Source: an uncultured Collinsella sp.
GTDB lineage: Bacteria > Actinomycetota > Coriobacteriia > Coriobacteriales > Coriobacteriaceae
Length of the DNA: 57,255 nt
Direction of reading: 5' to 3'
Assembly: GCA_959604825.1 (NCBI GenBank)
Contig: CAUHCN010000013.1
Coordinates: 1 to 57,255 of the forward strand
The notes under the pieces were generated by a model, which saw only the letters and a program-made list of their open reading frames with translations, did not search any database and was not told the origin of the DNA. Position 1 is the first letter of the stretch; each line of letters opens with the position of its first letter. Positions 31,652 to 40,149 of the stretch are shown in pieces. Both the position numbers and the translations under genes were made by a program.

Positions 31652-31723
31652 CCCGCGCGAGGCCACCCCAATCCCCTCGCGCGGGATTCTTATGAATTGC
31701 AGACATGTAATCAACCCATTACA
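31652..31723 (+). promoter_or_regulatory. Hairpin and inverted repeat between malQ and glgP
   Basis: A perfect 11-bp stem CCCGCGCGAGG / CCTCGCGCGGG (31652-31662, 31675-31685) with only ATTCTT after it could be a weak terminator. Twenty bases on, TGTAATCAACCCATTACA (31706-31723) is a 6-bp inverted repeat ending next to the glgP ribosome site AGGAGG, where it could act as an operator or mask translation. Confidence 0.5.
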
Positions 31724-31732
31724 GGAGGAAAC

Positions 31733-34000
31733 ATGCCCCAAATTAACCTCATGGAACTCGCCGAGCAGTCTTTTGGCACCTCGCTCGAGCAGCTCGACGA
31801 CCGTCGCATTTACAAGCTGCTGGTCAAACTCGTGCAGGAGCGCTCCGCCGCCTGCCCGCTCAACAACGGCAAGAAAAAGCTCTATTACATTTCCGCCGAA
31901 TTTTTGATCGGCAAGCTGCTCATCAACAACATGATCGACCTCGGCATCTACGACGAGGTTAAGGACCAGCTCACCGCCGCAGGCCACGACCTCAACAAGA
32001 TTGAGGAGTTCGAGGTCGAGCCGTCGCTCGGCAACGGCGGCCTGGGCCGCCTGGCCGCATGCTTCCTGGATTCCATCGCCACGCTGGGCTTGACCGGCGA
32101 TGGCGTGGGCCTCAACTATCACTACGGCCTGTTCCGTCAGCGCTTTGTCGACAACCAGCAGAAGGCCGTCCCCGACGAGTGGCTCGGTGAGCAGGACATC
32201 CTAGTCGACGACGACCGCTCCTACACCGTCGAGTTCGGCGATTTTGCCGTTACCTCCAAGCTCGTCAACATCGACGTGCCCGGTTACGGCCAGCCCACCA
32301 AGAACCGTCTGCGCCTGTTCGACCTGGCGAGCGTCGACGACGGCCTGGTCCCCGGCAGCTCCATCGACTTCGACAAGACCGAGATCGCCAAAAACCTCAC
32401 CTTGTTCCTCTACCCCGACGATTCCGACGAGCAGGGCCGCCTGCTTCGCATCTACCAGGAATACTTCATGGTGAGCAACGCCGCCCAGCTCCTAATCGAC
32501 GAGGCCATCGAGCGCGGCAGCAACCTGCACGATCTGGCCGACTACGCCGTGGTCCAAATTAACGACACGCACCCCACCATGGTCATCCCCGAGCTCATTC
32601 GCTTGCTCACCACCGAGCATGGCATCGAGTTTGACGAGGCCGTGACCATCGTACGCTCCATGGTCGCCTACACTAACCACACGATTCTTGCCGAGGCGCT
32701 CGAGAAGTGGCCGCTCGTCAGCCTGCAGAAGGTCTCCCCTGCCATCGCCGACATTATCGTCAAGCTCGATGAGATCGCGAAGGCCGAGCACGATGACCCG
32801 CGCGTCGCCGTCATCGACGAATACGACACCGTCCACATGGCCCACATGGATATCCACTTTGGCTTCTCCATCAATGGCGTAGCCGCCCTCCACACCAAGA
32901 TCCTGGAGGACACCGAGCTTCATCCGTTCTACGAGATCTATCCCGAGAAGTTCTCCAACAAGACCAACGGCATCACCTTCCGCCGCTGGATCCATGGAGC
33001 CAACCCCGCGCTCGCCAGCCTGCTCGACGATGTAATCGGCACCGACTGGCGCAGCACCGGCGATCTGAGCAAACTCGCCAAGTTCGCCGACGACAAGGAC
33101 GTTCTTGAGCGCCTGGCCGCCACCAAGGTCGAGGCCAAGGCCATCATGCGCCAGTTCATGGCGCTCGAGCAGGGCGTGACCATTCCCTCCAACGCCATCA
33201 TCGACGTCCAGGTCAAGCGCATCCACGAGTACAAGCGTCAGCAGATGCTCGCGCTCTACATCATCTGGAAGTACATCGATATCAAGAACGGCAACAGGCC
33301 TAAGCACCCCGTCACCATCATCTTTGGCGGCAAGGCGGCGCCTGCCTACACTATCGCGCAGGACATCATCCATCTGATCCTGACGCTGTCGCAGTGGATT
33401 GCAAACGACCCCGACGTGGCTCCCTACCTGCAGGTTGTCATGATCGAGAACTACAACGTCACCGCCGCCGAGCGCGTGATCCCCGCCGCTGACATCTCCG
33501 AGCAGATCAGCCTGGCCTCCAAGGAGGCGAGCGGCACCTCCAACATGAAGTTCATGCTCAACGGCGCCCTAACCCTGTGCACGCTCGACGGTGCCAACGT
33601 GGAGATTGCCGAGCTCGTGGGCGACGAGAACATCTATACCTTTGGTGCCTCGTCCAAACAGGTCGAGCAGCTCTACGCCGACGGCAGCTATAACGCCAGC
33701 GCACTCTACCGCAAGCCCGGTATCAAGCTGCTGGTGGACTTTATCACCAACCCCGCCTTTATGGCGACCGGCAATGCCGAGCGCCTGCAGCGGCTGCACG
33801 ACGACATTAAGGGCAAGGACTGGTTTATGGCCCTGCTCGACATTGAGGAGTACATCCAGACCAAGGAGCGCGTACTGGCCGACTACGAGGACCAGGACGC
33901 CTGGATGCGCAAGGCGCTCATCAATATCGCCAACGCTGGCACCTTCTCGTCCGACCGCACCATCTCCCAGTACAACGACGAGATCTGGCACCTGAGCTAG
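31733..34000 (+). CDS. glgP: Glycogen/maltodextrin phosphorylase
   Basis: The enzyme phosphorolyses alpha-1,4-glucans to glucose-1-phosphate using PLP. The 755-residue GT35 protein shows YISAEFLIGKLL near the N terminus, VEPSLGNGGLGRLAACFLDS, and the PLP-lysine signature EASGTSNMKFMLNGA near residue 600. The ATG at 31733 has a perfect AGGAGG ribosome site; the frame runs further upstream only through malQ sequence. Whether glycogen or imported maltodextrin is the main substrate cannot be told. Position after malQ and opposite a maltodextrin-type ABC transporter favours dextrins. Confidence 0.96.
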   Translation: MPQINLMELAEQSFGTSLEQLDDRRIYKLLVKLVQERSAACPLNNGKKKLYYISAEFLIGKLLINNMIDLGIYDEVKDQLTAAGHDLNKIEEFEVEPSLGNGGLGRLAACFLDSIATLGLTGDGVGLNYHYGLFRQRFVDNQQKAVPDEWLGEQDILVDDDRSYTVEFGDFAVTSKLVNIDVPGYGQPTKNRLRLFDLASVDDGLVPGSSIDFDKTEIAKNLTLFLYPDDSDEQGRLLRIYQEYFMVSNAAQLLIDEAIERGSNLHDLADYAVVQINDTHPTMVIPELIRLLTTEHGIEFDEAVTIVRSMVAYTNHTILAEALEKWPLVSLQKVSPAIADIIVKLDEIAKAEHDDPRVAVIDEYDTVHMAHMDIHFGFSINGVAALHTKILEDTELHPFYEIYPEKFSNKTNGITFRRWIHGANPALASLLDDVIGTDWRSTGDLSKLAKFADDKDVLERLAATKVEAKAIMRQFMALEQGVTIPSNAIIDVQVKRIHEYKRQQMLALYIIWKYIDIKNGNRPKHPVTIIFGGKAAPAYTIAQDIIHLILTLSQWIANDPDVAPYLQVVMIENYNVTAAERVIPAADISEQISLASKEASGTSNMKFMLNGALTLCTLDGANVEIAELVGDENIYTFGASSKQVEQLYADGSYNASALYRKPGIKLLVDFITNPAFMATGNAERLQRLHDDIKGKDWFMALLDIEEYIQTKERVLADYEDQDAWMRKALINIANAGTFSSDRTISQYNDEIWHLS

Positions 34001-34027
34001 CTCATTCCCCTTACCCATCCTCTTGAA

Positions 34028-34060
34028 AGCGGAGTCGCAGCAACGCGGCTCCGCTTTTTG
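34028..34060 (+). terminator. Intrinsic terminator of glgP
   Basis: AGCGGAGTCGC and GCGGCTCCGCT (34028-34038, 34045-34055; central mismatch) form the stem, followed by TTTTTG. Confidence 0.92.
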
Positions 34061-34097
34061 TGCCCATACGCCGGCCCATGGCCTACCTCGAGCAAAA

Positions 34098-34394
34098 ATC
34101 TCGGTCTGTAACATCTAGCAGGCAAAATTGGGTCTACCTGTTACAAATCTAGATAAACAGAAACGCCCCGCCAAACAATCTTGTTCTGTAACAACTACTC
34201 AGATAAAACGGGCCCAGATGTTACAGATCGAGATAAACAGGTTTGTCCTGACGGACCATCTCAATCTGTAACAGGTAGCTGCCAAAATCAGTCCTTCGTG
34301 TTACAGATCGAGATGAAAGGACAGACAGCTCGACGCCGTCTCGTTCTGTAACATCTAGGCCCAATTTGGCCCTCCTCCCGTTACAGATCAAGAT
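34098..34394. repeat. Four-unit array of alternating 16-bp inverted motifs, 80-bp period
   Basis: Eight copies of a 16-bp motif, consensus ATCTCGATCTGTAACA, alternate in orientation. Forward copies start at 34098, 34178, 34258 and 34338, exactly 80 bp apart. Each is followed after 25 bases by the reverse copy (TGTTACAGATCGAGAT), then 23 bases to the next unit. The 25-base and 23-base spacers are only loosely alike, while TGTTACA is kept in every copy but one. The array lies between two facing terminators (glgP and the ABC ATPase gene). No cas gene is near. It resembles a BIME (alternating REP) array. Confidence 0.9.
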
Positions 34395-34426
34395 AAGCTA
34401 ACAGATGGCCAACCCCAACACAAAGA

Positions 34427-34465
34427 AAGGCTCCCCTCTCGCCTAGTGGACGGGAGGGGAGCCTT
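34427..34465 (-). terminator. Intrinsic terminator of the sugar ABC operon
   Basis: AAGGCTCCCCTC (34427-34438) and GAGGGGAGCCTT (34454-34465) form a perfect 12-bp stem; the minus strand continues TTTCTTTG. It lies 68 bp after the ATPase stop. Confidence 0.88.
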
Positions 34466-34533
34466 ATATGTGACCGCGGCAAAAGGATGGCAATACCGCA
34501 GTCGCCCAAAGGGAGGGCCTGGATGCACCGGGC

Positions 34534-35733
34534 CTAAATAAGGTTCTTGCCAGACACCTTATCGAAGAGATGGGTCGCATTCTTCTCGAACTTGAACCAG
34601 ATGGGGTCGCCCGCCTTGAGCGCACCCTTGGCCTCAAGGTCGACAACGGGAATGATCAGGACGAACTGGCCATCGGGAGCAGTCACGTGGACATGCTCGG
34701 TCGAACCCATGAGCTCGGTCACCTCGACGGTACCCTGGAGCGCACCCTCCTCGTCCTTGTCGGCAAGCAGAATCTGCTCGGGGCGCACGCCGGCCGTGAT
34801 CTCCTTCACGTCGCCGCCATCCCAGTTGAGAGCAAGCTGAGCGCAGGTCTCGGGGGCGAGCGCCACGTTCATATCCTCGGTCTTGACGGTAAAGCCGTTG
34901 CCCGAGCGCACCAGCTGGGCATCGAAGAAGTTCATCTGCGGCACGCCGATAAAGCCTGCGACAAAGATGTTCGCGGGATGGTTGAAGACCTCCTGCGGGG
35001 TGGCGATCTGCTGGACGACGCCGTCCTTCATGACCACGATGCGGTCGCCGAGGGTCATGGCCTCGGTCTGGTCGTGGGTGACGTAGATGAACGTGCCCTT
35101 GATCTCGTGGCGCAGCTTGATGAGCTCGGCACGCATCTGGTTACGCAGCTTGGCGTCCAGGTTGGACAGCGGCTCGTCCATCAGGAAGACCTTAGGATCA
35201 CGCACGATGGCGCGGCCGATAGCAACACGCTGACGCTGGCCGCCCGAAAGCGCCTTGGGCTTACGGTCGAGGTACTCGGTGATACCCAAGATCTCGGCAG
35301 CGGAGCGAACCTTGCGGTCGATCTCGTCCTTGGGGACCTTCTTGAGCTCAAGCGTAAACGCCATGTTCTCGTACACCGTCATATTGGGGTACAGAGCATA
35401 GCTCTGGAACACCATGGCGATATCGCGGTCCTTGGGCGCCACGTCGTTGACGCGCTTGCCGTCGATGAGCACGTCGCCCGAAGTGATGTCCTCCAGGCCA
35501 GCGACCATGCGCATCGTCGTGGACTTACCGCAGCCAGAGGGGCCAACGAGGACGATGAACTCCTGGTCGTGAACGGTGAGGTTGAAGTCCTCTACAGCGA
35601 GCACACCGTCCTCGGTAACCTTGAGGTTGTGCTTCTTCTCCTCGGTCTTCTTCTTTTTGCCAAAGAAGCCCTTCTTTTTGGACTCGTTGTTGGGATACAC
35701 CTTCTGAACATGTTTGAGAACGATCTCGGCCAT
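34534..35733 (-). CDS. msmK: Sugar ABC transporter ATP-binding protein, MsmK/UgpC type
   Basis: This ATPase powers carbohydrate-uptake-1 family importers. The 399-residue protein has Walker A GPSGCGKST, Q-loop, signature LSGGQRQRVAIGRA, Walker B VFLMDEPLSNLD and the C-terminal regulatory domain with TOBE folds (GVRPEQILL). Odd feature: a lysine-rich insertion (NNESKKKGFFGKKKKTEEKK, about residues 14-33) between the first two strands of the nucleotide-binding domain, absent from usual members. It is the last gene of the SBP-permease-permease-ATPase operon and may serve several importers. Confidence 0.94.
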   Translation of the reverse strand: MAEIVLKHVQKVYPNNESKKKGFFGKKKKTEEKKHNLKVTEDGVLAVEDFNLTVHDQEFIVLVGPSGCGKSTTMRMVAGLEDITSGDVLIDGKRVNDVAPKDRDIAMVFQSYALYPNMTVYENMAFTLELKKVPKDEIDRKVRSAAEILGITEYLDRKPKALSGGQRQRVAIGRAIVRDPKVFLMDEPLSNLDAKLRNQMRAELIKLRHEIKGTFIYVTHDQTEAMTLGDRIVVMKDGVVQQIATPQEVFNHPANIFVAGFIGVPQMNFFDAQLVRSGNGFTVKTEDMNVALAPETCAQLALNWDGGDVKEITAGVRPEQILLADKDEEGALQGTVEVTELMGSTEHVHVTAPDGQFVLIIPVVDLEAKGALKAGDPIWFKFEKNATHLFDKVSGKNLI

Positions 35734-35801
35734 GTCTCTACCTTTCGATACGCGGCGCCACGCTGAGGGGCACCGCAGAAACTTGCAAAACAGTTACGGC
35801 A

Positions 35802-36641
35802 TCAGCCCTTGACGGCACCTGCCACCACACCGTCGATGATGTACTTCTGGCAGAAGATGTACATGATGACGATGGGGACAACGACCATCATGATGCAGGC
35901 CATCATGGGGCCGAGCTCGACGTGGCCATAGCCGCCACGGAAGTACTGGATCAAGATAGGAATGGTCTTGTACTTGGTGGAGTCGAGCGTAAGGTAGGGC
36001 AGCAGGTAGTCGTTCCAGACCCACATGGTCTCGAGGATGCCGACCGAAAGATAGGTGGGCTTCATGATGGGAAGGACGATCTTAAAGAACACCTGAACCG
36101 GGTTGCAGCCGTCAATCATGGCCGCCTCCTCGATCTCGAGCGGGATGTTCTTTACAAAGCCGGCGAACATAAAGACCGCCAGGCCCGCGCCAAAGCCCAG
36201 ATAGATAAAGCAGATGTTGAACGGCGTGTTGAAGCCGATGCGGTCCGCCAAATTGGACAGCGTGAACATGAGCATCTGGAACGGTACGACCATCGAGAAG
36301 ACGAACAGGTAATAGAAGAAGTTCGAGATCTTGCTGTTGACGCGCACCACGTACCAAGCGCACATGGAGCAGCACACCAAGATCAGCACGACCGACGTGA
36401 CCGTGATAATAAGCGAGTACATAAATGCCGAGGCAAAGCCCTGCTCGTTAAGAGCGTGCACGTAGTTTGCAAGGCCATTGAACGTCTCGGGCGTGAGCAG
36501 GTCGAACGCCGTGGTGGTGCTGATTGCGGTCGCTTTCTTAAAGGAATTGAGCGCAATCATGAACACGGGGTAGATCCATGCGAGCGACAGGATCGTAAAG
36601 AAAATCGAGAGCGCGCGGTTGATAGCCTTATCGCGTTTCAT
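35802..36641 (-). CDS. Sugar ABC transporter permease, MalG type
   Basis: The 279-residue inner-membrane protein has six predicted helices and the EAA loop EEAAMIDGCNPVQVFFKIVLP, seen as EIEEAAMIDGCNPVQ and beyond, which docks on the ATPase. Its N-terminal YPVFMIALNSFKK is typical of the MalG branch. Its ATG shares a base with the stop of the upstream permease (TAATG at 36639-36643), so the two are translationally coupled. Substrate probably maltodextrin or a related alpha-glucoside by context. Confidence 0.93.
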   Translation of the reverse strand: MKRDKAINRALSIFFTILSLAWIYPVFMIALNSFKKATAISTTTAFDLLTPETFNGLANYVHALNEQGFASAFMYSLIITVTSVVLILVCCSMCAWYVVRVNSKISNFFYYLFVFSMVVPFQMLMFTLSNLADRIGFNTPFNICFIYLGFGAGLAVFMFAGFVKNIPLEIEEAAMIDGCNPVQVFFKIVLPIMKPTYLSVGILETMWVWNDYLLPYLTLDSTKYKTIPILIQYFRGGYGHVELGPMMACIMMVVVPIVIMYIFCQKYIIDGVVAGAVKG

Positions 36642-37495
36642 TACTGCTGCACCTCCTTGGACCTCGTGGCCTTAAGCTGAATCATAGAGATGGCGACGAC
36701 CAGGATGCAGAAGATAACTGCCTTGGCCTGACCGATGCCCTGCCATGCGATACCAGCACGCGAATAGAACGTGTTGTAGATGTTCAGGGCGAGCATCTCG
36801 GTGGAGTGCGCCGGGGCACCACCGGTAAGGGCGAGGTTCTGGTCGAACAGCTTAAAGCCGTTGGTGATGGACAGGAACAGACAGATGGTGATCGTCGGCA
36901 TCAGGTTAGGGATCTTAACCTTCCAAAACGTCTGCCATGCCGTGGCGCCGTCGACCTTGGCGGCCTCGATGTAGTCGGACGGAATGGACTGCAGACCAGC
37001 GATGTAGATGATCATCATGTAGCCGACCTGCTGCCACAGGGTCAGGATGATAAGGCCCCAGAAGCCAGCAGCAGAGTTAAGGGCGATGAGCTGGGCGCCC
37101 ACGTTGGAGAGCAGGCAGTTGATCAGAATCTGCCAAATGTAGCCCAGCACGATGCCGCCGATCAGGTTAGGCATAAAGAAGATCGTACGGAAGATGTTGG
37201 TGCCCTTGAGCGCCTTGCGGGTGAGCGCCTGCGCGATGGCCAGCGCGATCACGTTGATGAGCACCGTCGACAGGAAGGCAAACGCCACGGTAAAGAAGAA
37301 CGACGTGGAGAACTGCGGATCTGACAGTGCGCGCACGTAGTTCTCGATACCGACAAAGTGCGCGTTATTAATGGTAATAAACTGGCAGAACGAGAGATAG
37401 AAACCCTGGATAAAGGGAATCACGAACCCGATCATAAACGCCAGGCACGTGGGCAGCATAAAGAGCGGCCACCAGCGTTTGAGTGCTTTGCCCAT
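36641..37495 (-). CDS. Sugar ABC transporter permease, MalF type
   Basis: The 284-residue protein has six or seven hydrophobic helices and the coupling loop YIEAAKVDGATAWQTFWKVKI in its third quarter (the E-A-A-x-x-D-G core is clear). N-terminal WPLFMLPTCLAFMIGFVIPF is typical of the MalF/UgpA branch. It forms the heterodimeric channel with the MalG-type subunit encoded immediately downstream. A strong hairpin separates it from the binding-protein gene, so it should be made at a lower level. Confidence 0.93.
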   Translation of the reverse strand: MGKALKRWWPLFMLPTCLAFMIGFVIPFIQGFYLSFCQFITINNAHFVGIENYVRALSDPQFSTSFFFTVAFAFLSTVLINVIALAIAQALTRKALKGTNIFRTIFFMPNLIGGIVLGYIWQILINCLLSNVGAQLIALNSAAGFWGLIILTLWQQVGYMMIIYIAGLQSIPSDYIEAAKVDGATAWQTFWKVKIPNLMPTITICLFLSITNGFKLFDQNLALTGGAPAHSTEMLALNIYNTFYSRAGIAWQGIGQAKAVIFCILVVAISMIQLKATRSKEVQQ

Positions 37496-37515
37496 AGAAG
37501 GGTCCTTTCAATATG

Positions 37516-37551
37516 CAGGGGGCGGGCAAACCTACGTCTGCCCGCCCCCTG
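37516..37551 (-). other. Intra-operon hairpin between binding protein and permease genes
   Basis: CAGGGGGCGGGCA and TGCCCGCCCCCTG (37516-37528, 37539-37551) form a perfect 13-bp stem without a T-run. Such hairpins after binding-protein genes stabilise the upstream mRNA and keep binding protein in excess over permease. Confidence 0.75.
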
Positions 37552-37582
37552 TCGCTAATCAGATAGCTTGGGCAGCAACTGC

Positions 37583-38899
37583 TTACTCGGAAGCAGCCTT
37601 CTCGGTCTTCCAGCCATCGACGAAGGCGTTCTTGACGCCGTCCCACTTGGTGTTGTCGGCAGCATAAGCGATGAGAGCCTGCTTGAGGTTCTTCTTCCAC
37701 TCCTCAGAGGGGATGTAAACGAAGTCCCAAGCAACGGTCTTCTTGCCGTCCTTGGCCATAGCAACGGCCTGCTGTGAGAAGACGTTGGTGGTCTCCTTAG
37801 CGCTCTTGAACGGGGCGGTCAGACCCATCTTGTCAGCGATGATGCTGGTGGCGGTGTCAGAAGTGACGCACCAATACATGAAGTCCTCGGTGGCCTTCTG
37901 GGCATCCTCGGAAGCCTGGGAGCTGACGCACCAGTAGTTCTCGCCGCCGGAGCACAGGCCCTGGTTCTCCTCGCCGTCGACGCCGATGTAGATCGGCAGC
38001 ATGCCGAGCTGGTCGTCGGTCATACCGGCCTTGGTGAGGTCGGCGTAGGCCCAAGAGCCGTTCTGGTAGAAGACGGCCTTGCCGGTTGCGAACTCGTTGG
38101 TGGCGTCGTCACCGGTCTTGGAGGCGAGCTGCGAAGGATCGCAGGTGGAGTCGGTGATATACAGGTCGAAGATCTGCTTAAAGTTGTCGAGATACTCGCC
38201 CTTGATCTCGTCGTCCTCCTGATTGTGCTCCTTCTCGAACTCGTAGTAGAGCGGGAGGTTGGCGAGGTGCGTGGTGTAGCGCCAGCTGGAGGAGTCATCC
38301 ATGCCGGCGGAAGTGAAGGCACCGTCAACGCCGAGCTCGTCCTTGCGGGCCTGGATGTCATCGGCGCAAGCCTTCAGCTTGTCGAAGGAGTTGATGTCCT
38401 CGGCCTTGTAGCCGGCCTTCTCGAGGAGCTCCTTGTTGTAGATGATGCCGTAGCTCTCCTGAACCCAGTCGATACCCAGATCCTTGCCGTCGGACTGCAG
38501 CGCCAGGGAGTCGTCGATGAGCTCACCGCGGAGCTTGGTGTCGGAAAGATCGGCGCAGTAGTCCTTCCAGTTCTTAAGGCCGGTGGGGCCGTTGACCTGG
38601 AACAGCGTCGGAGCGGAGCTCTTGGACATCTCGGACTTGAGCTTCTCCTCGTAGGTGTTGGAGGCGGCGGTCACGATCTTGACCTCGACGCCCTTCTCCT
38701 TCTTGTACGCCTTGGCGATCTCCTTCCACTCCTTGTCGACCTCGGGCTTGAACTGGAGGAAGTAGACCTCGGCAGCGTCACCAGAAGCAGAGGAGCCAGA
38801 GCCGGCAGAACCACCGCAGCCCACGAGGCCCAGACCAAGAACCGCAGCCGCGGAACCAGCAAAGCCCAGGAACTGCCTTCTGCTCATTTCGTTCTTCAT
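37583..38899 (-). CDS. Sugar ABC transporter substrate-binding lipoprotein
   Basis: The 438-residue protein captures the sugar outside the membrane. Its N terminus has both a twin-arginine motif (SRRQFLGFAG) and a lipobox (GLVGC), with acylated cysteine near residue 30, so it is probably a Tat-exported lipoprotein, as is common in Actinobacteria. A Gly/Ser spacer follows. The body is a family 1 extracellular binding protein (VDKEWKEIAKAYKKEKGVEV, GKAVFYQNGSWAYADL). I start at ATG 38897-38899; a longer frame exists. It is the first gene of the transporter operon. Confidence 0.94.
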   Translation of the reverse strand: MKNEMSRRQFLGFAGSAAAVLGLGLVGCGGSAGSGSSASGDAAEVYFLQFKPEVDKEWKEIAKAYKKEKGVEVKIVTAASNTYEEKLKSEMSKSSAPTLFQVNGPTGLKNWKDYCADLSDTKLRGELIDDSLALQSDGKDLGIDWVQESYGIIYNKELLEKAGYKAEDINSFDKLKACADDIQARKDELGVDGAFTSAGMDDSSSWRYTTHLANLPLYYEFEKEHNQEDDEIKGEYLDNFKQIFDLYITDSTCDPSQLASKTGDDATNEFATGKAVFYQNGSWAYADLTKAGMTDDQLGMLPIYIGVDGEENQGLCSGGENYWCVSSQASEDAQKATEDFMYWCVTSDTATSIIADKMGLTAPFKSAKETTNVFSQQAVAMAKDGKKTVAWDFVYIPSEEWKKNLKQALIAYAADNTKWDGVKNAFVDGWKTEKAASE

Positions 38900-38987
38900 T
38901 ACAATCCACCCTTTCACACCGTGGCGGCACCCTTTGCCGCCGCCTTCGGAGATTGGCTCGGGGACTTTGCCCCTTTTGCTGACTTGT

Positions 38988-39056
38988 ACAATACGCTATT
39001 TGGCTAGTTGTTTGAACAAGTATTACTAGAGCGGTAGAAAAACTTCGGTGAACGGT
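38988..39056 (-). promoter_or_regulatory. Promoter of the sugar ABC operon
   Basis: On the minus strand TATTGT (38993-38988) is a plausible -10. GTTTGAAC (39010-39017), within the palindrome TTGTTTGAACAA, lies in the -20 to -40 zone. TCGGTGAACGGT (39045-39056) is centred near -70 and is identical to the word before PTS operon 1. The stretch 38900-39205 otherwise holds the facing GntR terminator and A/T-rich DNA with further half-palindromes (ACTTGACAAGT, 39071-39081). Confidence 0.6.
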
Positions 39057-39115
39057 AATTTCAACTTGATACTTGACAAGTTTTGTATAAACAATTATTT
39101 GTTATCGAATGCAGA

Positions 39116-39164
39116 GAAAACGCCCGATCAAGCCGATGCATCGTCGGTTTGACCGGGCGTTTTC
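39116..39164 (-). terminator. Terminator of the TreR-like gene
   Basis: Long arms starting GAAAACGCCCG (39116) and ending CGGGCGTTTTC (39164) pair over about 20 bp with few mismatches. On the minus strand the stem ends in GCGTTTTC, giving a T-run after the stem. Confidence 0.82.
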
Positions 39165-39205
39165 GCTTTGAGGGCATGAGTCTCGTCAGGCTGCGAGCTA
39201 GCCGG

Positions 39206-39925
39206 CTATCGCTTGGAATTGACGCGGTAATGGAAGATCTCGGGGTGTGTGCGGGCATGCGTGACCTCGAACAAGATGCCGTCCGAGGTGTACGACTGGC
39301 TCTCCATAACGGCGACGCAGTTGTACTTGCCAAGGTCCAGATAGCTGCAGTCCTCATCGTTGGCGAGCTCGACACTCACCGTACGGCGGCTCGCCATCAC
39401 TTTGATGCCGCGCTTGTGCTCCAGATAGCCGTAGATAGAATCCGCCGCGATCTCGGGGGTCAGGCCCTTGGCGATCGACGCCAAAAAGTAGCCGTGGTCC
39501 ACTTGGCGCGCGCTGCCGTTGAGGCTTCGGACACGCACGACGCGAATCAGCTCCTCGCCCACCTTAAAGCCCAGGCGACGAGAGAGTTGCTCAGTGCAAA
39601 TCAAATGTTCAAAAGACTTGACCTCGGTCGATGCGACGGCATTGTTGCGTTTTGCGAACTCGCCAAACGACTCAACCTCTTCGAGTGCGCCCAGCATATC
39701 GGTTTCGCCCTTAAGCCAAATAACGCGCACGCCCTTGCCGTGTATAGGCTGCACAAACATCTGGTCGGCCAGCATGCTCAAGGCGCGTCGAACGGTATTG
39801 CGCGTGCAGCCAAACTCCGCGGTCAGCTCGGCTTCGGTTGGCAGCATCTCCTGAAACGCATAGGTCCCGTTGATGATGCGCGAACGGATCTCGCGGTAGA
39901 TTCCTTCGTAAATCGCTTTTGGCAT
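39206..39925 (-). CDS. GntR-family regulator, TreR-like
   Basis: The 239-residue protein has a winged helix (LPTEAELTAEFGCTRNTVRR, about residues 27-46) and a UTRA domain. The segment HGYFLASIAKGLTPEI, then SIYGYLEHKRGIKV and DLGKYNCVAVMES, follows the layout I recall for B. subtilis TreR, which binds trehalose-6-phosphate. It is divergent from the EIICB-HAD gene. GTTTAAAC palindromes lie in the shared intergenic region, before the ABC transporter and before malQ, so it probably controls the whole alpha-glucoside set and itself. The effector may be a 6-phosphorylated alpha-glucoside. Confidence 0.88.
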   Translation of the reverse strand: MPKAIYEGIYREIRSRIINGTYAFQEMLPTEAELTAEFGCTRNTVRRALSMLADQMFVQPIHGKGVRVIWLKGETDMLGALEEVESFGEFAKRNNAVASTEVKSFEHLICTEQLSRRLGFKVGEELIRVVRVRSLNGSARQVDHGYFLASIAKGLTPEIAADSIYGYLEHKRGIKVMASRRTVSVELANDEDCSYLDLGKYNCVAVMESQSYTSDGILFEVTHARTHPEIFHYRVNSKR

Positions 39926-39979
39926 GATTTCACCTCTAATGAATATGTATGGCTAGGCACGATAGCATTTCTTAAAGTT

Positions 39980-40109
39980 GTTTAAACCGATTATCGGTAA
40001 AGCACGGATTATTTACCGTCGACGGTTCCCCCGAAACCCAAATCGGACCGAATCAAAACCGTCAATGCGGCAAGCAGCCAGTCCTCTACAATGAGTTCAT
40101 TGTTTAAAC
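39980..40109 (+). promoter_or_regulatory. Divergent promoter with two GTTTAAAC operators
   Basis: GTTTAAAC occurs at 39980-39987 and again at 40102-40109. TACAAT (40087-40092) is a -10 for the PTS gene, so the second operator covers the expected transcription start and would block it when bound. The first lies about 55 bp upstream of the regulator gene and may give autoregulation. CGGTTCCCCCGA (40023-40034) is a weak relative of the -70 word. Confidence 0.65.
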
Positions 40110-40149
40110 GTTCTTGCTCGCACAGCATGTTGCATCCGAAAGGCATATT

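Noticed and set aside
34098..34394. CRISPR array
   Set aside because: Repeats are only 16 bp, alternate in orientation and have drifting, mutually similar spacers; there are no cas genes.
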